A stretch of DNA of 64,000 nt from Lentisphaerota bacterium. GTDB lineage: Bacteria > Verrucomicrobiota > Lentisphaeria > Victivallales > Victivallaceae. Location of the stretch: assembly GCA_015061815.1 (NCBI GenBank), contig SUVW01000012.1, positions 1-64,000 on the forward strand, in the 5' to 3' direction. Below are positions 53,339-61,157 of the stretch, in pieces. Below the pieces are notes generated by a model, which saw only the letters and a list, made by a program, of their open reading frames with translations, was not told the DNA's origin and did not search any database. Position numbers and translations under genes: made by a program. Positions within the stretch are counted from its first letter, which is position 1, and every line of letters starts with the position of its first letter.

Positions 53339-53776
53339 TCAGGGACAGAGATTTTCAGGGCCGGCGCGGGGCGGCAATGAGTGGTGAAGAAAACGTTGAA
53401 AGATAAAACAGTTGAATTTACGGTGTTTTTCCAGATAGGAAAATGGAACCGGAAGTAACACCGTCTTGCCAATTATTGTTGCGGTATTACCGGTACGGAA
53501 AAATCGCAGGCCGGAGGATTGACTGTTTCGGCGGATGATTATTGCGGCCGGGGATGCGGCTGGAATTTCGCTTTGCAAACGTTCGGATTTTTTATCGGAT
53601 TTTTCCGGAGAAGAAAGCGGCAGGGATTCCGTAACGGCTGTTCGCTCCCACGTGCCGGATGAATGGTGATCATCCGGAAAAACGCCGGAAATGAACCACG
53701 CTGTCACTATTGCCGCAAATAACGGTATCTGCCGTCGCAGGAAATCAATTGTCCGGTAAAACATCATAGTTTTCAA
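53339..53776 (-). CDS. small hypothetical membrane-anchored protein, TTG start
   Basis: A 145-aa protein with one N-terminal helix (IPLFAAIVTAWFISGVF) after a basic MKTMMFYRTIDFLRRQ head, then a Ser/Pro-rich polar region and a basic C-terminal part. TTG 53776 is chosen: ggaggg sits 7 bases upstream, directly after a TTGACA-17-TATATT promoter whose start would be only about 15 bases away. ATG 53767 and 53764 are further in and badly spaced. No family is recognised; the C-terminal third is compositionally odd. Confidence 0.5.
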   Translation of the reverse strand: MKTMMFYRTIDFLRRQIPLFAAIVTAWFISGVFPDDHHSSGTWERTAVTESLPLSSPEKSDKKSERLQSEIPAASPAAIIIRRNSQSSGLRFFRTGNTATIIGKTVLLPVPFSYLEKHRKFNCFIFQRFLHHSLPPRAGPENLCP

Positions 53777-53795
53777 TTACGAACCCTCCAGAATT

Positions 53796-53824
53796 AATAT
53801 AATACAGTAAATATGATTTGTCAA
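53796..53824 (-). promoter_or_regulatory. consensus promoter of the 145-residue protein
   Basis: Minus strand: TTGACA (53824-53819), 17 bases, TATATT (53801-53796), followed by aattctggaggg. Confidence 0.85.
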
Positions 53825-53857
53825 ATTTTTTTTGAATTACTTTTGCTGTTGCCGGCA

Positions 53858-53886
53858 TTGACAAATTTATATGTGTATGGTATATT
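53858..53886 (+). promoter_or_regulatory. consensus promoter of the candidate structured RNA
   Basis: TTGACA (53858-53863), 17 bases, TATATT (53881-53886). It faces away from the promoter at 53796-53824, with 33 bases between the two -35 boxes. No protein gene starts within 340 bases downstream. Confidence 0.82.
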
Positions 53887-53892
53887 AACACA

Positions 53893-54167
53893 GGATATCA
53901 TGGGAAATTGATAAAGAGATGAAAATAACAGCTCCAACCCGGAAAGGAATTCGCCTGAAGATTAAAATAAAGCTGTTTTACTGATTTTTTTTGACAAACT
54001 GATTGTAAACGTCCATTCCTGAATTACGACCTCAAAAATAGACGATTGCAAAAAACTTTACCATCGGTATGTGCGTGTATTGATAAAATACTGCACATTT
54101 CGATATGTGTTTTTTGCAGCGTCGTCGTAAACGCAGGAATGGGCACTTCTTCGGGATGTGCTTTTTT
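53893..54167 (+). ncRNA. candidate structured noncoding RNA with a 128-nt rod
   Basis: From the promoter at 53858 the transcript would run about 275 nt to a terminator. Bases 54014-54141 fold as one rod: 54014-54021/54134-54141 (8 pairs), 54024-54030/54124-54130 (7), 54041-54044/54120-54123 (4), tgcaaaaaac 54047-54056/54109-54118 (10), 54063-54066/54101-54104 (4), 54069-54074/54093-54098 (6), 54077-54081/54087-54091 (5), apical loop gataa. That is 44 pairs with one 10-base bulge (54031-54040). The 5' part also holds aacagct/agctgtt and T8 near 53985-53992. It is not recognised as 6S RNA, tmRNA or RNase P. It could be two transcripts. Confidence 0.6.
54143..54167 (+). terminator. terminator closing the RNA candidate
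   Basis: gcac (54143-54146) pairs with gtgc (54158-54161); after one mismatch tc pairs with ga around a ttcgg-type loop; six T's follow at 54162-54167. It immediately follows the 128-nt rod. Confidence 0.6.
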
Positions 54168-54233
54168 ATTTCCCCGGAAAGTATGCAGTCATTATCGCAT
54201 TGAAAGCTACCGGTTGTATTATGTGGGGGGAAT

Positions 54234-54935
54234 ATGTATAAACGCGCCGGCAATTCATGGAATTGGTATATTAACGATGAAAGATTGATATCTCTTATCG
54301 CTGAAAATCCGCAACAGTTGATGAAAAATTCAACATTGGTAAAGCAGGATGAGGGGCAGACCACCGTTTTTTGCCGGGACGGATTTTTTTTCAAATGGTA
54401 TAACTATCCGTATAAGAATCTGCTCCGGAAAATCAGATACGTCTGCTGTTCCCGGGCTGAACGTGAATATCGGGCAGTGTGCCTGTGTCAAGAGTATGGT
54501 TTTCCGGTCTCACCGCCGGCCGGATATGGCGTATGCGGAACTCAAAGTATTCTGGTTACCGGTGAACTTGCCGGGTATGTTACTGTCGGTGAATTATTCC
54601 GGAAAAATGCGGGAAATCTGGATGAGCAATTTCTGCTTAAATACAGTGATTTTGGCAGTCGTTGTATTGATTCCGGTCTTTTTTTTCCGGATTTTCACTG
54701 TGATAACATCATGTATTCCGGTGAGAAAAAGGCATTCGCATTGATCGACATGTACGGTGTACGGCGGATGCGCGGCAAAAACCGGCGCAAGCAATTCCGT
54801 ATGCTGATGGCTCAAATTTCCGGGATCGGAAAATTTCTTCCGGCAGATAAATTTTTTTACATGTTGCGTGAATCAGGGATTTGCCGGAAGTCCAACTGTT
54901 TTTTTCAGCATGTAAATTTATATTGTCCAAGATAA
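54234..54935 (+). CDS. WaaP/Kdo-kinase-like lipopolysaccharide kinase
   Basis: A 233-aa protein kinase-like fold. FFFKWYNYP gives the ATP-binding Lys region, and FFPDFHCDNIMY together with FALIDMYGVRRMR match the catalytic DxHxxN and the DFG-like D of WaaP/InaA/Kdo kinases. Its job is probably phosphorylation of lipopolysaccharide core sugars at the cytoplasmic face, fitting a Gram-negative envelope. A strong gggggg lies before ATG. It is preceded by the structured RNA and its terminator. Confidence 0.8.
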   Translation: MYKRAGNSWNWYINDERLISLIAENPQQLMKNSTLVKQDEGQTTVFCRDGFFFKWYNYPYKNLLRKIRYVCCSRAEREYRAVCLCQEYGFPVSPPAGYGVCGTQSILVTGELAGYVTVGELFRKNAGNLDEQFLLKYSDFGSRCIDSGLFFPDFHCDNIMYSGEKKAFALIDMYGVRRMRGKNRRKQFRMLMAQISGIGKFLPADKFFYMLRESGICRKSNCFFQHVNLYCPR

Positions 54936-55241
54936 TTCCGCATTCCTTCAAAATTGTCGCGGCAAAATCTGATTATCACATTCAAACAATCATCCGGTCT
55001 TTTTTGGTGATTTTTTACAAATAACCGAGTCGATTTCTGTCGTTATTTCAACAATTTATTTTATAATAATCTGATACTTTTCTATCCCTTTTTTGATACA
55101 AATATGCTCCTTCTTTTTGTTGAAAACATATCGCTGGTGCGGTATATTAAATTGACAGTTGATCCGTAGATGCGATTGATTTTACACCGCAAGGCGGACA
55201 ATAGAAAAATTTGTAAAAGGATCAGGTGAAAGGAATTGGTT
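54936..55241 (+). other. AT-rich intergenic region with promoter
   Basis: No gene was seen. The promoter TTGAAA (55120-55125), 17 bases, TATATT (55143-55148) drives the PHP gene. Its leader of about 85 bases contains a small ccgc/gcgg hairpin (55187-55197) and the possible long-range pair tgatcc (55160-55165) / ggatca (55219-55224) near the ribosome site. Confidence 0.5.
55120..55148 (+). promoter_or_regulatory. promoter of the PHP-epimerase region
   Basis: TTGAAA (55120-55125), 17 bases, TATATT (55143-55148). Confidence 0.72.
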
Positions 55242-56243
55242 ATGTGGGTGAAAGGTGATTTGCATGCACACTCGCACTGTTGCGCAGATGGTACACTTCC
55301 GGTTGCGGAAATTATTGAAAAATCCCGTGAATATTGCGATTTTCTGGCTATATCCGGACACAGTGTCAAGGGAGAATTCCGGCGTATAGAAAATCAATAT
55401 CAGGAGGTGGTTGAGGCCCGTAAAAAGTTTGATCTCCCCATATTTTGCACCGGTGAAGTGGAATTCCCCATTCCCCGGCATGTGATGTTTATCACTACTC
55501 CGGATGATCGGGAACTGGAATTGTTGCGGACTCTGGTGGATAAATATTGCCGTTTAAGCGGGGTGACCGGTATTGATGCGGCAATGGATGAATTGCGTTT
55601 CGTGGAGAAAAACTGGGGCGAAAACTGCTTTATGATCTATAATCATCCCAATTCTCCCGATGTCCCGCAGGAACACCTTTTGACATTGGCGCAATCACCG
55701 GTATTCCGGGTACTGGCCTGTGTTGACCGGGGAGAACGGCGTGCGCCGCAGACTTGGGATATCGGCGGGCAGTGGGATGATCTGTTGAGCCGGGGCTTCC
55801 GGATTTCGAGCCGTTGCGGATCGGACTTTCACGGGCATTTTACTGCCGGCGGAAGGGATTATTATCCCGGAGAATTTGTGCAGGATTGCCTCAATGTGGA
55901 ACATTGCGACTATCACTCGATCTTGAAAGCTTACCGCGATGGAAATTTTTACACCATGTGCGGGAATATCATTGCCAATCCGGAATTTTCCGTTTCATCC
56001 GGAATGAGTATACGGCAGATGCATCTGGCATTTGATCTGAATGGTGAAATGGAAAAGGTCGAAGTTATTTCCGAGGGGAAAGTCGTTGCTGAATTCACAG
56101 AATTTTCTGACCGTTTTGATCAGACTTTTTCTGTTCCGGATGGAAAATATTACCGGGTACGAGGCAGTGGAAAACTGCAGAAGCGTAAATACACTGACGG
56201 TGAATTTGAACCGCTGTTTCTCTTGAATCCACTTTATATGTGA
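55242..56243 (+). CDS. PHP-domain metal-dependent hydrolase
   Basis: A 333-aa protein. The PHP signature is GDLHAHSHCCADG with the HxH metal pair, LAISGHSVKGEF for the next His, GEVEFPIP for the Glu and SRCGSDFHGH for the late Asp-His site. About 110 C-terminal residues form a beta-rich domain of unknown type. It is likely a phosphoesterase of the PHP superfamily; the substrate is unknown. ATG 55242 follows gaaagga; a TTG at 55236 is less likely. The three following genes are on the same strand. Confidence 0.85.
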   Translation: MWVKGDLHAHSHCCADGTLPVAEIIEKSREYCDFLAISGHSVKGEFRRIENQYQEVVEARKKFDLPIFCTGEVEFPIPRHVMFITTPDDRELELLRTLVDKYCRLSGVTGIDAAMDELRFVEKNWGENCFMIYNHPNSPDVPQEHLLTLAQSPVFRVLACVDRGERRAPQTWDIGGQWDDLLSRGFRISSRCGSDFHGHFTAGGRDYYPGEFVQDCLNVEHCDYHSILKAYRDGNFYTMCGNIIANPEFSVSSGMSIRQMHLAFDLNGEMEKVEVISEGKVVAEFTEFSDRFDQTFSVPDGKYYRVRGSGKLQKRKYTDGEFEPLFLLNPLYM

Positions 56244-56251
56244 GGTGAAAT

Positions 56252-57025
56252 ATGTTATTGGTCCGTCCTATCCATGATCCGGAATTTCTGGAAAAATATT
56301 CCCTCGGCGTGGAAACTCACATCAACCGGGATGATATAAAGCCGGATTATGAAAAATATCTGTCTTTTGTTCATGGTGTCCATTTGCCGTATAACGGTGT
56401 GAATCTGGCTTCTCCGGATGAAGCTGAACGCAGCCGGGGAGTGGTATATGTCAAAACCGCTATCGATAAAGCTGTGCAATATCCGGTCGACCGGGCGGTG
56501 ATGCATCCGTGCGGTGTTATGAGTGTCGAAGGCGAAAAGACCGGAGAATATGGTAAATTGGTTGATTCCGTACGGGAAGTTGTCGATTATGCCGCGCAGA
56601 AAGGCTTGATTATCTGCATCGAAAATCAGCTTTATAAACCGGCCAATGTCAAGGAGATTTTTGCCTGCCGCAGTGAAGAGTGGTTTCAGCTTTTTCATGA
56701 TGTGAACCGGCCTAATGTTAAATTGACTTTCGACAGCAGTCATGCCGCCAGTTGTGCTGCCGAGGAGAACGATGATGATAAACGTCTGGCTGCCTTGTGG
56801 AAATATCTGGAGCATCCGGATTATATCGGTCGTTTCCACTGGTCTGATTCCAGGATCGCCGGTGGAGAATCGCTGTTCTGGGATATGCATCTGGTGCCGG
56901 GGCAGGGGACGCTGCCCCGGGAATTTCATCAGGAGATACTGCGGCATCCGGCGGTAAAATTGCTGGAACAGTATTGTACGCAGGATGAGGTCATTTCCGG
57001 ATTGGAATTTATTGCCGGTTTATGA
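56252..57025 (+). CDS. xylose isomerase-like TIM-barrel protein
   Basis: A 257-aa AP endonuclease family 2 / sugar isomerase-epimerase type barrel. Metal-ligand positions are visible as His in RAVMHPCGV, Glu in ICIENQLY, Asp and His in LTFDSSHAAS, and His in GRFHWSDSR. It probably isomerises or epimerises a sugar or inositol derivative; DNA repair is less likely given its neighbours. gaggtg precedes ATG, 8 bases after the PHP stop, so the two are cotranscribed. Confidence 0.82.
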   Translation: MLLVRPIHDPEFLEKYSLGVETHINRDDIKPDYEKYLSFVHGVHLPYNGVNLASPDEAERSRGVVYVKTAIDKAVQYPVDRAVMHPCGVMSVEGEKTGEYGKLVDSVREVVDYAAQKGLIICIENQLYKPANVKEIFACRSEEWFQLFHDVNRPNVKLTFDSSHAASCAAEENDDDKRLAALWKYLEHPDYIGRFHWSDSRIAGGESLFWDMHLVPGQGTLPREFHQEILRHPAVKLLEQYCTQDEVISGLEFIAGL

Positions 57026-57066
57026 ATATGCAGTCATAACGCAAACGTCAGAAAAATTAAAGAACT

Positions 57067-57906
57067 ATGAAATTCATTTTTGCAACAGACATTCATTTTT
57101 TCTATCCCAATGACCGGGGATTCCATCCGCAAAATAAATATACTGAACAGGCCGACATAATCGTTGAGGCTCTGGGGATCGCTGCATTGGAACAGCAGGC
57201 TGAATTTATTATTCATGCCGGAGATTTGATCAATGACGGAACTGCTCCGGAAATCATCAGTGCTGCAGCTGAGTGCCGGAAATTGCCGATCCCGTTTTAT
57301 ACTGTTCTGGGCAATCATGACTGTATGGCAGAAAATTTTGAGGAATTATGGCTGACACATGGCGGAGAACTTTTCCCGGAAGGTTCATTGGAAACTACTT
57401 TTATCAGCGGAAATTTACGTTTTGATCTTCTGAATAACAGTTGGGGGCGCACTTCTCCGGCATGGTCTGCTGACGATGGCTTTTTTACCTGTTTGGCTGA
57501 AAAGCAGTTGGTCCGGCTCCGTTCCGGAGAGCAGAATTTACCGCGAATAATTGTTTTTCATTCGCAAATATGTCCGGTGTACCCCCGGCAAACCGGTTGG
57601 CATGAGGAGATTCACCGTCCGGCTAATGATTTCATGGTCACCGGATCACGGTTGATAGAGGAATTTCATCCGCTGTTGATCGCCGGGGGACACAATCATA
57701 TAAATACTCTGGAAAAAACTGATGATACCCGGATCATCACGGCATCAGCTCTGTGCGAAGCACCGTTTGAATATAAGTTGTTTGAATATGCAGACGGTAA
57801 ATTGTCCATGCAAACCTGTTCTCTGGCCAAATATCTTCCTTTCGATTTCGAATATGATGAAACGAGGAAATTTGTTCAAGGCGAAGAATGCGATAGGACT
57901 TTTTAA
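57067..57906 (+). CDS. calcineurin-like metallophosphoesterase
   Basis: A 279-aa protein with the five metal motifs of the family: FATDIHFF, IHAGDLINDG, VLGNHDCM, VFHSQICPVY and AGGHNHINT. No signal peptide is seen, so it is cytoplasmic. The substrate (phosphomonoester, diester or cyclic nucleotide) is unknown. It lies 41 bases after the TIM-barrel gene. A small hairpin atatgccg/cggcatat (57920-57943) after its stop may slow or stop transcription. Confidence 0.85.
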   Translation: MKFIFATDIHFFYPNDRGFHPQNKYTEQADIIVEALGIAALEQQAEFIIHAGDLINDGTAPEIISAAAECRKLPIPFYTVLGNHDCMAENFEELWLTHGGELFPEGSLETTFISGNLRFDLLNNSWGRTSPAWSADDGFFTCLAEKQLVRLRSGEQNLPRIIVFHSQICPVYPRQTGWHEEIHRPANDFMVTGSRLIEEFHPLLIAGGHNHINTLEKTDDTRIITASALCEAPFEYKLFEYADGKLSMQTCSLAKYLPFDFEYDETRKFVQGEECDRTF

Positions 57907-58041
57907 GTGTTTTTTACTGATATGCCGGTAATTCACGGCATATGATATTACAGGGACTGCCGGGTTTCAGGATCATGATACGGAGATTGCCGGATTGTAA
58001 TAACAGCAGCATTTTTTTAAGACAAAAAACGACTGGATCAC

Positions 58042-58069
58042 TTGCAAAAATCCTCTTTTAAGGTATAGT
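58042..58069 (+). promoter_or_regulatory. promoter of the epimerase gene
   Basis: TTGCAA (58042-58047), 16 bases, TATAGT (58064-58069), about 70 bases before ATG 58147. Confidence 0.6.
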
Positions 58070-58146
58070 ATTGCTATGACATTTAAGCGGAGAAAAACGC
58101 ATTTCCCCATGTTTGGCAGTAATTGTAAAAAGAGGAACAGCAGAGT

Positions 58147-59061
58147 ATGAAAGTTCTTGTTATCGGCGGTACCGGCTGGGTAGGTCATCACATGGCATTG
58201 GCTTGCAGCAGAGCAGGGTATGATACAACGGTCATGTGCCGTAATCCTCACGCTAATTTTGCCGGTGAAGTTGCTTTTTTGCCGATGATTTCCGGCAGTA
58301 AAACGGATCGGGATTTTATGCATGATGTTCTGGCGGCAGGAAATTATGATGTGGTCATGGATTCGATCCCGCATCCGGATGCCATCGCTCTGCTTGCTGA
58401 ATTTCATGAATTTTATGACCGCTATATCCAGTGCGGTTCAGTGGGGGTGTATGCTCCGCCGCAATATTTTCCTGCGGATGAAGCTCATCCCTATGGGCCG
58501 AAAGCGTTTAAGGGGAAACTGGAAGCCGATCTGGCGATGTTTGCCGCCAATGAAGCCGGAATATTGCGCGGCAGTGTGTTGCGGCCGTGTTGTATTGCCG
58601 GAGCCGGGAAATTGCCGTTGGATAATATCGGCGGCCGGAGAGAGGATTTCATTCCTGATATTCTTGACGGCAGGCCGCTGGATATACTTGATAACGGCAA
58701 TGCGCTTTTGCAGATCGTCCATGTCCGGGATCTCGGACGGGCATTTGCTCTGGCAGCGGCAGTTCCGGCATCGGTCGGCAAGGCCTATAACATCTGCGGC
58801 AAATACTCTGTAACCGTCCGCCGGTATTGTGAATTGAATGCTCAAGCTTTGGGGAAAGAGGCGGAATTTGTGTCCTGTTCCTTTGAAGAATTGATCGCCC
58901 GTCACGGAGAGAGTATCCGGGGCGGATTATCATTCCTTGCTGAACACATGTGTTTTGACAGCAGTCGGGCGGCAGCCGAATTGAATTGGATTCCGGAGTA
59001 TTCGCCGGAAGCTGCCATTGCAGAAACGGCTTACTTCGCAAAAAAGGAAGCAAGCCGTTAA
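58147..59061 (+). CDS. NAD-dependent epimerase/dehydratase-family protein
   Basis: A 304-aa extended short-chain dehydrogenase. MKVLVIGGTGWVGHHMALA is the dinucleotide loop; SVGVYAPP and YGPKAFKGKLEADL replace the usual Ser/Tyr-x-x-x-Lys region, here without a standard YxxxK, so catalysis is doubtful or different. The late part (VHVRDLGRAFALAAAVP, NICGKYSVTVRRY) resembles mRNA-binding/epimerase-like CSP41 types. It faces the convergent glycosidase with 16 bases between stops. Confidence 0.8.
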   Translation: MKVLVIGGTGWVGHHMALACSRAGYDTTVMCRNPHANFAGEVAFLPMISGSKTDRDFMHDVLAAGNYDVVMDSIPHPDAIALLAEFHEFYDRYIQCGSVGVYAPPQYFPADEAHPYGPKAFKGKLEADLAMFAANEAGILRGSVLRPCCIAGAGKLPLDNIGGRREDFIPDILDGRPLDILDNGNALLQIVHVRDLGRAFALAAAVPASVGKAYNICGKYSVTVRRYCELNAQALGKEAEFVSCSFEELIARHGESIRGGLSFLAEHMCFDSSRAAAELNWIPEYSPEAAIAETAYFAKKEASR

Positions 59062-59077
59062 CACATAAGAATAATTT

Positions 59078-61132
59078 TTACCGCTGTTGCAAAACTGCCG
59101 GTAATATTATCGCTTCCCCCGGAAGAGCATGATATGTTTTCCCGTCGCAGGAGACCGTCGTGCCGGAAGCAGAGTGATAAATATCAAAACTCATTCCGGC
59201 CAGACGGATATTTTTCAGCGTCATTTCTCCGGTTTCCGGGAAGAGGTGCGGTTTGACTTCAATGGAAAAATCATCATTTACGGTTATTCCGAATAATCCG
59301 AATATTATCGTTTGCGACAATGCCGCTCCCTGAATATCGCTTTGCAGCGGGGTATCCCGGCGGTATTCCATCACATCTGCGCGCTGGGAGTCTCCCCAGT
59401 ACGGCATGTGCGGCCCCAGCCAGAGCAATCGCTGCATTATCTGATCACCCTCCTGATTTTTTCCGGCCATATAGAGCCGGTCGGCAATTGCCGGGGCAAA
59501 AGATATACATGCTCCCGGTCCGCCATTATCCACATCTCTTTCATCGTATGCCGGATCTTTTTTAGAAAGCGAATGGATGCCGAAATCTCCCAGAAATTCA
59601 TCTTTATCCATCAGCATTTTTATCAGTGAATTTTCTTCTTCCTGATTCATGGCCCAGTCGCCCCAACCGATGGCTTTGAACATCTGCATTGTATAACGCA
59701 AATATTTTTTCCCTTGCATATCAATGGCATAATACCAGTTGTCAGCGGGGGAGAAAAGTTCCTGCCGGATGAGTTTCTTCAAATTTTCCGCCCGTGAGAT
59801 CAAATCCACATGAGGATCATATCCGGCGATCCGGCAAAGTTTGTCGGCGATATGATAATTCACGCAGCGGCGTAAATTCAGATCCGGCACGATCCCGTCA
59901 TAACGCAGTTCCCGGCGCAATTCCAGATGGTTGTTGCCGTCTTTGTAGTTCACCAGAACGGCATCTTTGCTCAAATCATCATGCATCAATGCCTGATCGA
60001 CCAGATGCTGAATGATGCTTTTGCCCTCAAGCATTTCATGGAGAAATGCGGTGTCTCCGGTATTTAAAACGTATGCATTGGCAAGGAAGAGGACTTTCTC
60101 CTGATTGACCGGATAGTAGGGGCCGTTAGGCGAACCGTCTTCCGGGAAAAATGCGAAGCAGTTGCTCAAATCCAGTTTCAAATAGGTTTTCAGATGTTCT
60201 CTGGCTGATTTGGCATTGAGGATGCTCCACAGGCGGTACGGTTCACCGTAGTTCCAGAGATAACAGCAGACGCATCCGCCGTTTATCGCGCCGGTGGCAT
60301 AGTACGGATGCAGAAGGAATTCTGGGACATCCCATTCATTGATAAGCAAATGGAGTAATGAACGGTAGTAAATTTTTTCCAAACCTTTGTTGTCGGATTC
60401 AAAAACCGGCATTACTTCCATCAGCTTTTTGACCCGGTTTTGCCAATGTTGGCGTGAACGGGTGATGAAACCTTCCGGATCTTTTTTCATCCGGTCGATA
60501 AGTCCGGTACTGTATTCCTGATCTCCAACGGAAATAAAGGTGTAGAAGACCCCGGTTTTCCCGGGAGCGATCCGGCGCAGTCCCGGAGTGGTCAACACTC
60601 CGGAACAGACCGGCATTTTGGGGGATACCGGCAGCGACGATGCACTCTGCAATACTCCGGTATCGTGATGCAGGCAAAGAATGTCACCGGCGAAAGAACG
60701 GTCGGCGAATGGACAGTTGCGCGGCTTTCCGAAGCCCCAGTGATCCAATCGCCCGAAGCCGCCGGAAATTTCATATTCGATGGCAAGATCCCGGGTGGTT
60801 TTCCGGCGGTTGGTCACTTCGATCGCCATGATCACCGCCCTTTCACCGGCGACCGGAACCAGGCGGCTGACCAGCGACCAGCCGGGAATGGAACCTTTGC
60901 GGGTGAATTGATCCGGCTCCCAGAGGTTGCCGGTGGCGGCGGCGCGTTTGCCGTTGAAACGGATTACCAGTTTGAAGTCATCACTGAAAAATGGCGGAGC
61001 ATAGAGCGTGCGTATTTCCGCAAGGTCGTGCATCCAGCCGTTGACGGCGATTTTCCCATTGACCAGACCGGAATCTTCGGGGGAGATGATCGAATCACTC
61101 CCCTTTATGGCAAACATTCTGGCAAAATTCAT
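59078..61132 (-). CDS. six-hairpin (alpha/alpha) glycosidase-like protein
   Basis: A 684-aa protein. Residues about 1-230 form a beta-sandwich, and 250-640 a helical barrel of the six-hairpin glycosidase type (GH63/GH94/GH78-like): NGGCVCCYLWNYGEPYRLWS, FPEDGSPNGPYYPVNQ and ELRYDGIVPDLNLRRCVNY carry the acidic residues lining the site. The family and substrate are not assigned with certainty. There is no signal peptide. aaggaaag precedes ATG. It follows the large secreted gene at 61158 by 25 bases on the same strand. Confidence 0.72.
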   Translation of the reverse strand: MNFARMFAIKGSDSIISPEDSGLVNGKIAVNGWMHDLAEIRTLYAPPFFSDDFKLVIRFNGKRAAATGNLWEPDQFTRKGSIPGWSLVSRLVPVAGERAVIMAIEVTNRRKTTRDLAIEYEISGGFGRLDHWGFGKPRNCPFADRSFAGDILCLHHDTGVLQSASSLPVSPKMPVCSGVLTTPGLRRIAPGKTGVFYTFISVGDQEYSTGLIDRMKKDPEGFITRSRQHWQNRVKKLMEVMPVFESDNKGLEKIYYRSLLHLLINEWDVPEFLLHPYYATGAINGGCVCCYLWNYGEPYRLWSILNAKSAREHLKTYLKLDLSNCFAFFPEDGSPNGPYYPVNQEKVLFLANAYVLNTGDTAFLHEMLEGKSIIQHLVDQALMHDDLSKDAVLVNYKDGNNHLELRRELRYDGIVPDLNLRRCVNYHIADKLCRIAGYDPHVDLISRAENLKKLIRQELFSPADNWYYAIDMQGKKYLRYTMQMFKAIGWGDWAMNQEEENSLIKMLMDKDEFLGDFGIHSLSKKDPAYDERDVDNGGPGACISFAPAIADRLYMAGKNQEGDQIMQRLLWLGPHMPYWGDSQRADVMEYRRDTPLQSDIQGAALSQTIIFGLFGITVNDDFSIEVKPHLFPETGEMTLKNIRLAGMSFDIYHSASGTTVSCDGKTYHALPGEAIILPAVLQQR

Positions 61133-61157
61133 GACATTCTTTCCTTTTTGTACACAA

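Noticed and set aside
53919-53984. 21-codon basic peptide inside the RNA candidate
   Set aside because: A weak ribosome site and the surrounding RNA structure make it unlikely; kept only as a possibility of a dual-function RNA.
54046-54288. 80-codon open frame across the structured RNA
   Set aside because: It runs through the hairpin and terminator and has no ribosome site.
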